Assembly (NCBI GenBank): GCA_947166165.1
Contig: CAMVDK010000062.1
Location: 1 to 13,337 of the forward strand
Length of the DNA stretch: 13,337 bases
Origin: an uncultured Porphyromonadaceae bacterium
GTDB lineage: Bacteria; Bacteroidota; Bacteroidia; Bacteroidales; Muribaculaceae
Reading direction: 5' to 3'
Made by a program: the position numbers and the translations under genes. Shown here in pieces: positions 6,494 to 13,337 of the stretch. Every line of letters begins with the position of its first letter. Positions within the stretch are counted from its first letter, which is position 1. The notes under the pieces were generated by a model. That model saw nothing but the letters and a program-made list of their open reading frames with translations, was not told where the DNA came from and did not search any database.

Positions 6494-7690
6494 TTACTCG
6501 ATTTTACCTTTCTCCTTGGTGAAGTTGAAGTACATGCGCTGGCCTTCGTTGCCCTTCACGCGCTCGCCGAAGCTGGCGGCGTCGTTCTGGTCGGGACCCA
6601 TGCCGCGGTACTCCAGCGGCTGGTAGCCGTCGCTGTCGGCTGCGCCGTAGATCATGAACTCGCTCTTCCACCAGTCAAAGCCGGGAATCTTCACATAGGC
6701 GCGCACACCGTCGCCGTCGCCACCAGGCACGCTGGCGGCAAACGGGGGCGACACGAAGTCGGCGTCGGCCTCGGAGGGCACTTCGAACATCGTGCCATCC
6801 TCCAGCTCGCTCCAGGCACCCAGCGGGGTGATCGGGCCCATCATGTAGACCTCCGGACGGAGGAACTGAACCTCGTAGTTGATCTTGCGGCCGGTGACCG
6901 ACGTGGTGACCACCACGAGATACCAGCCAGGATTGTTCGAAGCGATTTTGCCATCGGCATCGACAATCTCCTCGGCCAGGTCGCCGCCCACGGTGATTTG
7001 GTCGTAACCCACCACAAAGTCACCGGCGGTGTGCTCCTGGTTGAACTGGATGCCCTTGTCGTCGATATACACCAGGTGCCAGAACACATTGGCAGCGTCG
7101 TAGACCTGCACCATGTCGAGTGCGGTGTCCCAGCTGCCGCCGTTGAAGTTGCCTGCCACACACAAGGCCTCGGGCGTGGTGACCGGAGCCAGCGAGTAGA
7201 GCAGACGCACGTCGCGCAGCGTCACCCAGTTGGAGTAGATCTCGCTGCCTTCGACCATGGTGCCGATCGAGTTGGCGGCATAGGCTTTCATGCGTAAGTA
7301 CACGGGGATGTTCATCGGGAAGTCGTCCTCCGTCTTGCCTTGCTCAATCATCATGTTGGTGAGCGTGCTGGCGAGCGTTGAGGCCGAAATCTCGGCAACG
7401 GCCTCCGAGAAGGTGCCCTTCAGGTCCACCGCATCGCTCTTGTCTTCCTTCGATGCCACTTGCACGCTGTAGACGGTGCGGGCCGGGAAGCCGTAGTCGG
7501 GTTGTGAGCAGTAGAGCACAATCTTTTCTGAATTGGCCAGGTCGATGGTCGAGTTGGCCATGGCCGGCGTGTTCAGCACAAACTGTGTGGGCTTTTGGAA
7601 TGTGGGATTGGAGTCGTTGTCGTCGCTGCAAGCAGTAGTCAACACCAGTCCGCACAGCAAAAGCAATGTTGTTTTAATTATTTTATTCAT
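6494..7690 (-). CDS. susE: SusE-like outer-membrane starch-binding lipoprotein
   Basis: This 398-residue protein has a lipoprotein signal MNKIIKTTLLLLCGLVLTTAC (Cys 21). An N-terminal Ig-like SusE domain spans about 30-150 (FVLNTPAM, ANSEKIVLYCSQPDYG, with SNWVTL at its end), and two C-terminal carbohydrate-binding-type modules lie at about 173-278 (ALCVAGNFNGGSWD) and 279-396 (VYMMGPITPLGAWS). Its length and architecture match the SusE family, surface lipoproteins that bind starch beside the SusCD complex. It starts 45 bp after susD with no promoter in the gap, so it is co-transcribed with susCD. Trp and Tyr residues typical of glucan platforms are present, but their role cannot be assigned from sequence alone. 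The symbol denotes family and position, not proven orthology. Confidence 0.83.
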   Translation of the reverse strand: MNKIIKTTLLLLCGLVLTTACSDDNDSNPTFQKPTQFVLNTPAMANSTIDLANSEKIVLYCSQPDYGFPARTVYSVQVASKEDKSDAVDLKGTFSEAVAEISASTLASTLTNMMIEQGKTEDDFPMNIPVYLRMKAYAANSIGTMVEGSEIYSNWVTLRDVRLLYSLAPVTTPEALCVAGNFNGGSWDTALDMVQVYDAANVFWHLVYIDDKGIQFNQEHTAGDFVVGYDQITVGGDLAEEIVDADGKIASNNPGWYLVVVTTSVTGRKINYEVQFLRPEVYMMGPITPLGAWSELEDGTMFEVPSEADADFVSPPFAASVPGGDGDGVRAYVKIPGFDWWKSEFMIYGAADSDGYQPLEYRGMGPDQNDAASFGERVKGNEGQRMYFNFTKEKGKIE

Positions 7691-7735
7691 AACGCGATCT
7701 TCTGTTTGAAAGGTGATACTTTTCCATTCTGAACA

Positions 7736-9436
7736 TCAATAGCCCGGATTTTGGCTCAGGTTGGGGTTCACGGTGAGGTCGTTGGTGGGGATGGCGAACA
7801 GATTGCGGTCTTTGGGAACATCCTGACCGTCTTTCACGCCACCCTTCCATTGCCAAACGTAATTGGTGGTGCCACCGAATTTGCCGAATCTAATCAGGTC
7901 GATGCGGCGGCGTCCCTCGAAGTAGAACTCACGTCCCCACTCGTCGAGCAGCTGGCGCAGGGTGAACGAGGTGACGTTGGCCGCGTGCGCGCGGTTGCGG
8001 ATGGCTTTCACGGCCTCGAGAGCGGCGCCGGTCACGGGGGTGTTGTCGGCGCTGCCGGCCTGGCGGGTGAGTGCCTCGGCATAGGTCAGATAGGCCTCGG
8101 CCGAGCGCATCAGGAAGAAGTCGCCGTCGGGAAAGGTGGTGTGCTGACCGCCTTCGAAGTCGGTGCCAGCGGCATTGGGAGTGGTCTTGAAGTTGACAAA
8201 CTTGGCCACGGCAAATCCGCTCTTGAACGTGTTCCAGTTGTCCACGCTCAGCGTTCGGCCTGCGGTGTTGAACAGGGCGCGGTCGTCGTGAGCGGCGGGA
8301 GCCACCTTCCAGCTGTTGCCTTCGGGAGCGTCGTCGTTGGGGAAGAACAAGCGCACGAGCGTGGGCAGGGCACGGTTGCCGCCCCAGTTCTCGCCAGTGC
8401 CGTTGGTGGCATCGCCACCCAGGATGCTCTCGTGCATCTCACTGTCGAAGGCCGAAGCCATCACAAACAGCGTGGTGCCCCACGAGGTGGTGCGGATGCC
8501 GTCTTGCAGGATGGGGAACACAGCCTCGGTCGAGGCGTCGGTCACGTCGTTGTCGCCCATGAAGAGCATGCGGTAGGCCGGGAAGGTGTAGTCCTGGCTG
8601 ACCACGTCGTCGCCAATGGTGACCGTCTTGTCGGCCGTGTGCAGCTTGTGCGGGCCGTCCATCACCATCTTGGCATACTTGGCAGCGTCTTCATAGCGGG
8701 CTTGGCCGATGTAGACCTCGGAGTTGAGGTAGAGGCGGGCAAGCAGCAGGTTGCAGGCGTCCTGGTCCACGCGACCCCAGCGCCAGCCGTTGTCGTCCTG
8801 GCCGTTGCGCAGGGCCACCGGGCGGTGCATCTGGTCGTGGATGGCCAGCAGCTCGTCCTCGATAAACTCATAGAGCTCGGCACGGGTGGCTTGGCGAGGC
8901 TTCTCGGTGGAGATGGTCGTGGCGAAGGGCACGTTGCCCCAGCCGTCCATCAGGAAGTAGTAGGCCAGCGCGCGCAGGAAGCGCACCTCGGCGGTCATCT
9001 CCTCGTTGTAGTCGGTATACTTCTCCAAGTAGTGGTTGTAGAAGGCGATGGCCGTGTACAGGCGGTAGTAGAAGCCCTGCAGCATCGGGTGGTCGGCGTT
9101 GTAGGTGCAGAAGTTGAACTGCGGAATGCCGTCGTCGCCCCAGCAGCACACGGCCATGTCGCTGGTCAGCTCGTTGGCGTTCCACATCTGGCGGATGTAG
9201 CCCGATGTGCCGCCGTCGATGCCGTCCACATCGCTGCCGCCGTTGGCACCGTAGTTGCCGGCGACACCAATCACGGCATAGCACTTGTTGAACAACTGTT
9301 CGGGAGTGGCCTCAGTGGTCAGGTTGGGGTCGATGGCTCCGTCGGGCAGGTCGAGGTCGCCCACACACGAAGTCATGCTCATGCCCGACAGCATTAAGCC
9401 TACCACCGGAACGATATATTTCAGTATCTTATTCAT
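7736..9436 (-). CDS. susD: SusD/RagB-family glycan-binding lipoprotein
   Basis: This 566-residue protein has a lipoprotein signal ending MSMTSC (Cys 24). It is the SusD partner that sits as a lid on the SusC porin and captures oligosaccharide at the cell surface. Family hallmarks are the helical TPR-like region containing MTAEVRFLRALAYYFLMDGWGNVP (147-170), DEWGREFYFEGRRRIDLIR (498-516) near the C-terminus, and the ending LFAIPTNDLTVNPNLSQNPGY (546-566). The segment with MWNANELTSDM and CCWGDDGIP (84-105) resembles the glycan-binding region of starch-type SusD proteins. The gene follows susC after 22 bp, clearly in the same operon. Confidence 0.93.
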   Translation of the reverse strand: MNKILKYIVPVVGLMLSGMSMTSCVGDLDLPDGAIDPNLTTEATPEQLFNKCYAVIGVAGNYGANGGSDVDGIDGGTSGYIRQMWNANELTSDMAVCCWGDDGIPQFNFCTYNADHPMLQGFYYRLYTAIAFYNHYLEKYTDYNEEMTAEVRFLRALAYYFLMDGWGNVPFATTISTEKPRQATRAELYEFIEDELLAIHDQMHRPVALRNGQDDNGWRWGRVDQDACNLLLARLYLNSEVYIGQARYEDAAKYAKMVMDGPHKLHTADKTVTIGDDVVSQDYTFPAYRMLFMGDNDVTDASTEAVFPILQDGIRTTSWGTTLFVMASAFDSEMHESILGGDATNGTGENWGGNRALPTLVRLFFPNDDAPEGNSWKVAPAAHDDRALFNTAGRTLSVDNWNTFKSGFAVAKFVNFKTTPNAAGTDFEGGQHTTFPDGDFFLMRSAEAYLTYAEALTRQAGSADNTPVTGAALEAVKAIRNRAHAANVTSFTLRQLLDEWGREFYFEGRRRIDLIRFGKFGGTTNYVWQWKGGVKDGQDVPKDRNLFAIPTNDLTVNPNLSQNPGY

Positions 9437-9458
9437 GATTCAAATTCGTTAAAGGTGA

Positions 9459-12400
9459 TTAGAAATTCAAGTTCAGACCCAGGATAAACGAGAATGGGCG
9501 GGGGTAGAGGTTGTTGTCGATACCACCGAACACCTCAGGATCGATGCCTTTGTACTTGGTGATGCAGAACACGTTGCTGGCCGTGGCGTAGATACGTCCG
9601 GCGATGCCGTCGTACTTGGCGCCCTTGAACAGCTCGCTGAAGCTGTAGCCCAGCGTGATGTTGTCGCACTTGAGGAAGGAGCCGTTCTGCACCCAGCGGT
9701 CGCTCATGATGCCCGACTGCTCGTAGGTCTGCCAGTTGGCGTCGAGCACATATTTCGGGCGGTTGCCGAAGTAGTTCGACGAGGTGAGCACCTCGCCCGG
9801 GTTAAGGTTGCTGGCACCGGCCATCAGGTCGTTGTACACATAGTTGCCGATGTTGGCACGCAGGCTGAAGCCGAGGTCCCAGTTCTTGTACTCTAGGCGC
9901 GAGGCGAAGCCCATGGTGACAGGAGCCATCGGGTTCTTGTACATGTAGCGGTCGTTGTCGGTGATTTGTCCGTCGCCGTCGCGGTCGACCACGACGCCCT
10001 CCAGCGGCTTGCCGCTCTCGTCGTAAACCTGCTGGTAGACGCGGAAGTTGCTGGCGGGGTAGCCCACCTGGTGGGCCTGGATGGTCAGACCCGTGCCGCT
10101 GCTGATGCCGCCCGTGGTCACACGGTAGTTCTCATCGTCGGCGCCGATGAGCGACAGAATCTTGTTGCTGTTGTAGGTGATGTTGTAGTCCAGCGTCCAG
10201 TTCCAGTCGCTGCCCTGCAGGGCCTTCCAGCTGAACGAGGCCTCGATACCGGTGTTGCGCAGCGAACCGATGTTCTGGTTCATCTGGTTGCGGAAGTTGG
10301 TGCCGGCAGCGTTGTAGGCGTAGTTGATCAGGTCGGTGGTCTTGCGGTAGTACCAGTCGATGCTACCGGTCAAGCGCTGGTTCATCACGCCCCAGTCGAT
10401 ACCCACGTTGGTGGTGGTGGTCTTCTCCCACTTCAGGTCGTTGTTGTAGGTGTTGGGCAGCACCATGGTGCCGTCGCCGATGATGTCGTAGTAGCTGTCG
10501 TTGCCGCTGCTGTAGCTGTAGGTGGGAATCCAGCCGTAGTCGCCAATGCCTTCCTGCTGGCCGGTCTTACCCCAGCCCAGACGGAGCTTCAGCTCGCTCA
10601 CGGCGGTCACGTCTTTCATGAACCCTTCCTTGTTGATTTCCCAAGCGAAGGCGAACGACGGGAAGAGGCCCCAGTGGTGCTTGAAGCGCGACGAACCGTC
10701 GTAGCGCACCGTGGCGGTGAACAGGTAGCGGTTCATGAGCGTGTAGTTGGCGCGGCCGAAGAACGACACCAGGTAGTTCTCGGTCATGTAGGGCTTGTTG
10801 TTGCTCGGGCTGTAGGGCTTGCCCTCGAGGCCGAAGTGGTCGTCGTCGTCATACGAACCCTTGGCCAATGCGGGGAGCTGGTCGAGGTAATCCTTGTAGT
10901 TGGCGGCGGTGATCAGCACCGGGTCGGCAGCGCCGGTCGGCGTGAAGTAGAACGAGCCGTAGGTGGCGGGGTAGAAGCCCGAGCCGTAGTTGGTGCTGCG
11001 GCGCCAGAATTTCTGGTACTCATAACCACCCATGATGTCGAAGTGGTGGTTGTCGTTGAAGTCCTTGAAGTACTGGGCGTAGGCGCTCAGCGTGTAGGCA
11101 CGCTTCACAATCTGGTCCCAGCCGTCCCAGCCCCAGTAGAGCGACTGCGACGAGTAGGGCGAGTTGGTGGTCCACTGGCGGCCCTTGGCCCAGTCGGCGC
11201 TCAGCGTCATGTGCAGGCGCAGGTCTTCGAAGCCGTGCACCTGGTAGTCGATGTCGGCGTTGCCGATAAAGTCGCGGCTGATGGCGCGGTCGTCGCGCAG
11301 CTCGAGCAGGGCAACGGGGTTGGCCGTGGCCAGGTTGTTGCGCGAGTAGGTCCAGGTGGCGTCCTTGAACTCGCTGTTGGTCTTCCACTGGTAGAAGCCG
11401 CCGAAGTGCTCGAAGCCGTCGCCGCCATACACGGGTTTGGTCGGGTCGAACCACACGGCCGCACCGATGGCGCCACCGTCGGCATACTGGCTCTTGGCCC
11501 ACATGAACTTACCGCTCAGGTTCAGTTTCAGGTGGTCGTCGAGCAGCGACGGGTTCAGGTTCAGCGCGGCGGTGAAGCGCTTCATGTCGCTCGTCTTGAG
11601 GATACCTTGCTGGTCCATGAAGCCAAGCGAGAGGCGGTAGGGCAGATACTGGCTCAGCGAGCCGGTCAGCGTCACGTTGTGGTCGTGGCTGAAGGCTGTG
11701 CGGTAGATCTGGTCCTGCCAGTTGGTGTTGGCGGTTCCCAGCGTGGCCAGTGCGGTGGCCTCGCGGTCGGTGCCGGCATACAGGTTACGGATAAACGAGC
11801 GGTATTCGTCGCCATCCATCACATCCACGGTTTTCTTCTTCATGCTCCAGGTCACGCTACCGTTGTAGCTCACACTGGGCTTCTGGTTCTTGCGGCCCTT
11901 CTTGGTGGTGATGATGATCACACCGTTCGAGCCACGGCTACCGTAGATGGCGGTTGCCGAAGCGTCTTTCAGCACCGAGAAGCTCTCGATGTCCTGCGGG
12001 TTGACCACGGCCAGGCCGTTGCTCAAGCCCTTCACGCCCTGGTTGTCCATAGGCACACCGTCGATCACAATCAGCGGGTCGTTGCTGGCGTTCAGCGACG
12101 AGCCGCCTCGGATGCGGATAGTGGCGCCGCCGCCAGGCGTGCCGCCGCCGTTGGTCACGCTCACACCGGCGATTTTGCCGCCGAGCATGTCCTGTGCGCT
12201 CACCGTGACGCCCTTGTTCTTTGCATCAGGTTTCAGAGCGGTCACCGAACCGGTCAAGTCGCTCTTGCGAGCCACGCCGTAGCCAATCACCACCAGCTCG
12301 TTGAGCGTGGTAGTGTTGTCCTCAAGGGTGATCACCATGTTCTCGCTGGCCACCACCTCCTGGTCCTGATAACCAATCGAGGTGATCAGCAGTTTGGCTC

Positions 12401-12617
12401 CGCGAGCCACATTCTCCAGGGTGAAGTTGCCGTCAAAGTCGGTCACTGTGCCTTGTGTGGTTCCCACCACACGCACCGAAGCGCCGATGACGCCTTCGCC
12501 CGTCGCATCTTTCACAAGGCCCTGCACAGTGATTTGTGCATAGGCTCCCAGCGACAAGAGCAGACCCATCGCCAGGGTTAGAATCCTTGCGGGAATTCTG
12601 AAGTAAACGTGCTTCAT
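9459..12617 (-). CDS. susC: SusC-family TonB-dependent outer-membrane oligosaccharide transporter
   Basis: This 1052-residue protein has a signal peptide ending near residue 27 (LLLSLGAYAQ). A CarboxypepD_reg-like domain follows (about 29-105: VQGLVKDATGEGVIGASV, TVTDFDGNFTLENV). Then comes the TonB-dependent receptor plug (about 115-240: DPLIVIDGVPMD at 180-191, SVLKDASATAIYGSRGSNGV at 214-233). The rest is a 22-strand-type beta-barrel ending in LGLNLNF with the usual C-terminal Phe. There is no N-terminal STN domain, so control through a TonB-linked anti-sigma factor is not expected. It imports glycan fragments into the periplasm with SusD. It is the first gene of the operon, with an untranslated leader of roughly 110 nt from the predicted promoter at 12738-12768. 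Confidence 0.96.
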   Translation of the reverse strand: MKHVYFRIPARILTLAMGLLLSLGAYAQITVQGLVKDATGEGVIGASVRVVGTTQGTVTDFDGNFTLENVARGAKLLITSIGYQDQEVVASENMVITLEDNTTTLNELVVIGYGVARKSDLTGSVTALKPDAKNKGVTVSAQDMLGGKIAGVSVTNGGGTPGGGATIRIRGGSSLNASNDPLIVIDGVPMDNQGVKGLSNGLAVVNPQDIESFSVLKDASATAIYGSRGSNGVIIITTKKGRKNQKPSVSYNGSVTWSMKKKTVDVMDGDEYRSFIRNLYAGTDREATALATLGTANTNWQDQIYRTAFSHDHNVTLTGSLSQYLPYRLSLGFMDQQGILKTSDMKRFTAALNLNPSLLDDHLKLNLSGKFMWAKSQYADGGAIGAAVWFDPTKPVYGGDGFEHFGGFYQWKTNSEFKDATWTYSRNNLATANPVALLELRDDRAISRDFIGNADIDYQVHGFEDLRLHMTLSADWAKGRQWTTNSPYSSQSLYWGWDGWDQIVKRAYTLSAYAQYFKDFNDNHHFDIMGGYEYQKFWRRSTNYGSGFYPATYGSFYFTPTGAADPVLITAANYKDYLDQLPALAKGSYDDDDHFGLEGKPYSPSNNKPYMTENYLVSFFGRANYTLMNRYLFTATVRYDGSSRFKHHWGLFPSFAFAWEINKEGFMKDVTAVSELKLRLGWGKTGQQEGIGDYGWIPTYSYSSGNDSYYDIIGDGTMVLPNTYNNDLKWEKTTTTNVGIDWGVMNQRLTGSIDWYYRKTTDLINYAYNAAGTNFRNQMNQNIGSLRNTGIEASFSWKALQGSDWNWTLDYNITYNSNKILSLIGADDENYRVTTGGISSGTGLTIQAHQVGYPASNFRVYQQVYDESGKPLEGVVVDRDGDGQITDNDRYMYKNPMAPVTMGFASRLEYKNWDLGFSLRANIGNYVYNDLMAGASNLNPGEVLTSSNYFGNRPKYVLDANWQTYEQSGIMSDRWVQNGSFLKCDNITLGYSFSELFKGAKYDGIAGRIYATASNVFCITKYKGIDPEVFGGIDNNLYPRPFSFILGLNLNF

Positions 12618-12720
12618 ACTTACATTTTAATTAAAGTTATGTTATTGATATTTATTCAGTTAAGTAAACCAAGCCGATATGCTGCCCGAGTGCCGATGCT
12701 ACGATAATGGCACATTTAGG

Positions 12721-12736
12721 CACACTAATCAGTGTG
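12721..12736. promoter_or_regulatory. Inverted repeat at the predicted susC transcription start
   Basis: CACACT (12721-12726) and AGTGTG (12731-12736) are exact inverted arms with a 4-bp spacer, directly downstream of the susC -7 element. It could be an operator or a 5'-end hairpin of the susC mRNA. No equivalent was found at the dockerin gene promoter. Confidence 0.4.
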
Positions 12737-12737
12737 A

Positions 12738-12768
12738 CAAAATTAAATTTTCGCGTCCATACGCGAAA
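12738..12768 (-). promoter_or_regulatory. susC operon promoter
   Basis: On the minus strand the -7 element TAATTTTG (12745-12738) matches TAnnTTTG fully. A weak -33 element TTTC (12768-12765; consensus TTTG) lies 19 nt upstream, a normal spacing for Bacteroidetes promoters. The weak -33 suggests dependence on an activator. A palindrome fills the spacer (12749-12768). Confidence 0.65.
12749..12768. promoter_or_regulatory. Palindrome in the susC promoter spacer
   Basis: TTTCGCG (12749-12755) and CGCGAAA (12762-12768) are exact inverted arms with a 6-bp centre. The site spans the space between the -33 and -7 elements, where a bound protein would block polymerase. Its sequence differs from the GCAATCGTTTGC operators, so a second regulator is possible. 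Confidence 0.4.
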
Positions 12769-12799
12769 GGATTCTTTTGTTAAATAATGTAGTAATAAT

Positions 12800-12815
12800 G
12801 TGCAATCGTTTGCGC
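12800..12815. promoter_or_regulatory. LacI-family operator, copy B
   Basis: GTGCAATCGTTTGCGC is an imperfect palindrome with a central CpG and shares its 12-bp core with the site at 1553-1568. It lies 54 nt upstream of the susC -7 element and contains the TTTG -33 box of the divergent lacI promoter. Binding could thus activate susC and repress the regulator's own gene. Confidence 0.75.
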
Positions 12816-12840
12816 CTTTGCGGCGAATTCGCTACTTTTG
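12809..12840 (+). promoter_or_regulatory. Promoter of the LacI-family regulator gene
   Basis: A -33 TTTG (12809-12812) and a -7 TACTTTTG (12833-12840) are separated by 20 nt, a full match to the Bacteroidetes consensus TTTG-N(19-21)-TAnnTTTG. The -33 box lies inside the operator at 12800-12815. The leader to the ATG at 12987 would be about 140 nt. Confidence 0.7.
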
Positions 12841-12856
12841 CGCCCAATCAGCGATG

Positions 12857-12892
12857 CCAGCCCGCGCAGGGCCAAGGTGCGCGGCACGCTGG
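12857..12892 (+). other. Stem-loop in the lacI 5' leader
   Basis: CCAGC plus CCGCGCA (12857-12868) pair with TGCGCGG (12878-12884) and, after a 3-nt bulge, GCTGG (12888-12892), around a 9-nt loop. It starts about 10 nt after the predicted transcript start. The hairpin overlaps a possible 18-codon upstream frame (ATG 12854, TAA 12908-12910). Its function is unknown. Confidence 0.45.
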
Positions 12893-12986
12893 AGCGTAGT
12901 TGTGGCCTAAGATGCGGGGTGCGAGACGCTTTGAGCTGGCGAAACGCTGAACTGATGAAACCGACAACCGAAAATCGACGACTGAA

Positions 12987-13337
12987 ATGGACGAGAACAA
13001 TACACTTCAAATGACGATGAAAGACATCGCGCGCGAGCTGGGCGTCTCGGTGGCAACCGTCTCCAGGGCGCTCAAGGACAGCCCCAGCATCAGCCGTGAG
13101 CGGCGGCTGGCCATCCAGGCTTTCGCCCGCGAGCACAACTATGTGCCCAACGCCATTGCCGAGCAGCTGCGCAACAGTCGCAAGTCGCCGCCAAAGGTCA
13201 TCGGCGTTGTAGTGCCGGAGTTTGTGCACTACTATTTCGCCACCGTGCTCGCCGGCATCGAGCAGCAGGCCGCCAGCCACGGCTACCGAATCACTGTGGC
13301 CGCCAGCCACGAGAGCCAGCAGCACGAAGTGGAAATC
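12987..13337 (+). CDS. LacI/GalR-family transcriptional regulator, 5' part
   Basis: Only the first 117 codons are present; the frame is open to the window end. The N-terminus holds a clear LacI helix-turn-helix at about residues 10-31 (MKDIARELGVSVATVSRALK), then NYVPNAIAEQLRNSRK (51-66) with the hinge helix and its conserved Leu (61) that intercalates at the central CpG of operators. The start of the periplasmic-binding-protein-like sugar domain follows (VIGVVVPEFVHYYFATVLAGI from 71). It probably senses an alpha-glucan breakdown product and controls the divergent susC operon, itself, and the dockerin gene through GCAATCGTTTGC sites. The start at 12987 is the first ATG; those at 13011 and 13017, just ahead of the HTH, are alternatives since no clear Shine-Dalgarno decides. 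Classical Bacteroides starch loci use the membrane regulator SusR instead. Confidence 0.93.
   Translation, partial: MDENNTLQMTMKDIARELGVSVATVSRALKDSPSISRERRLAIQAFAREHNYVPNAIAEQLRNSRKSPPKVIGVVVPEFVHYYFATVLAGIEQQAASHGYRITVAASHESQQHEVEI

Noticed and set aside
9966..12581. Long plus-strand open frame (871 codons) opposite susC
   Set aside because: SusC on the minus strand is unmistakable over this whole stretch; the antisense product resembles no protein.
12780..13325. Minus-strand frame of 181 codons at the right edge
   Set aside because: It runs antisense through the clear LacI-family N-terminus and across both divergent promoters and the operator.

Overview
The window is GC-rich Bacteroidetes DNA, almost certainly order Bacteroidales. 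The evidence is a SusC/SusD pair, lipoprotein signal peptides with a Cys lipobox, and promoters of the Bacteroidetes type (-7 element TAnnTTTG) instead of sigma70 boxes. The high GC, the LacI-type regulator and the C-terminal dockerins fit a Muribaculaceae- or Prevotella-like gut bacterium better than classical Bacteroides, but the genus cannot be fixed from this sequence.

Layout: seven genes lie on the minus strand and are read from right to left. They are susC (12617-9459), susD (9436-7736), a SusE-like lipoprotein (7690-6494), two tandem paralogous SusE/F-position lipoproteins (6415-5303 and 5198-4059), a 762-residue secreted multi-domain alpha-glucan-binding protein with a C-terminal dockerin (3982-1694), and, behind an intrinsic terminator, a 437-residue secreted protein also ending in a dockerin (1423-110). 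On the plus strand at the right edge starts a LacI-family regulator (12987 to beyond the window end), transcribed divergently from susC. No glycoside hydrolase is present in the window.

How it works together: this is a starch/alpha-glucan-type polysaccharide utilisation locus. SusC/SusD import oligosaccharide, three lipoproteins (SusE and the paralogue pair) probably hold glucan at the surface, and the two non-lipidated dockerin proteins add secreted glucan-binding arrays. One of these carries a recognisable CBM26 and a triplicated module.

Most notable observations: (1) A LacI-type operator with an identical 12-bp core, GCAATCGTTTGC, occurs both in the susC/lacI divergent region and upstream of the separately transcribed dockerin gene. 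In both places it is in the same orientation and exactly 54 nt (16-bp site to -7 element) upstream of a TAnnTTTG promoter. This implies a local regulon with promoters activated from a fixed distance. The same site contains the -33 box of the regulator's own promoter, which suggests autorepression. (2) Two starch-binding dockerin proteins are coupled to a Sus system, which hints at an amylosome-like surface assembly. (3) Perfect intercistronic hairpins lie between the SusE/F-type genes, with recent internal duplications in the dockerin proteins.
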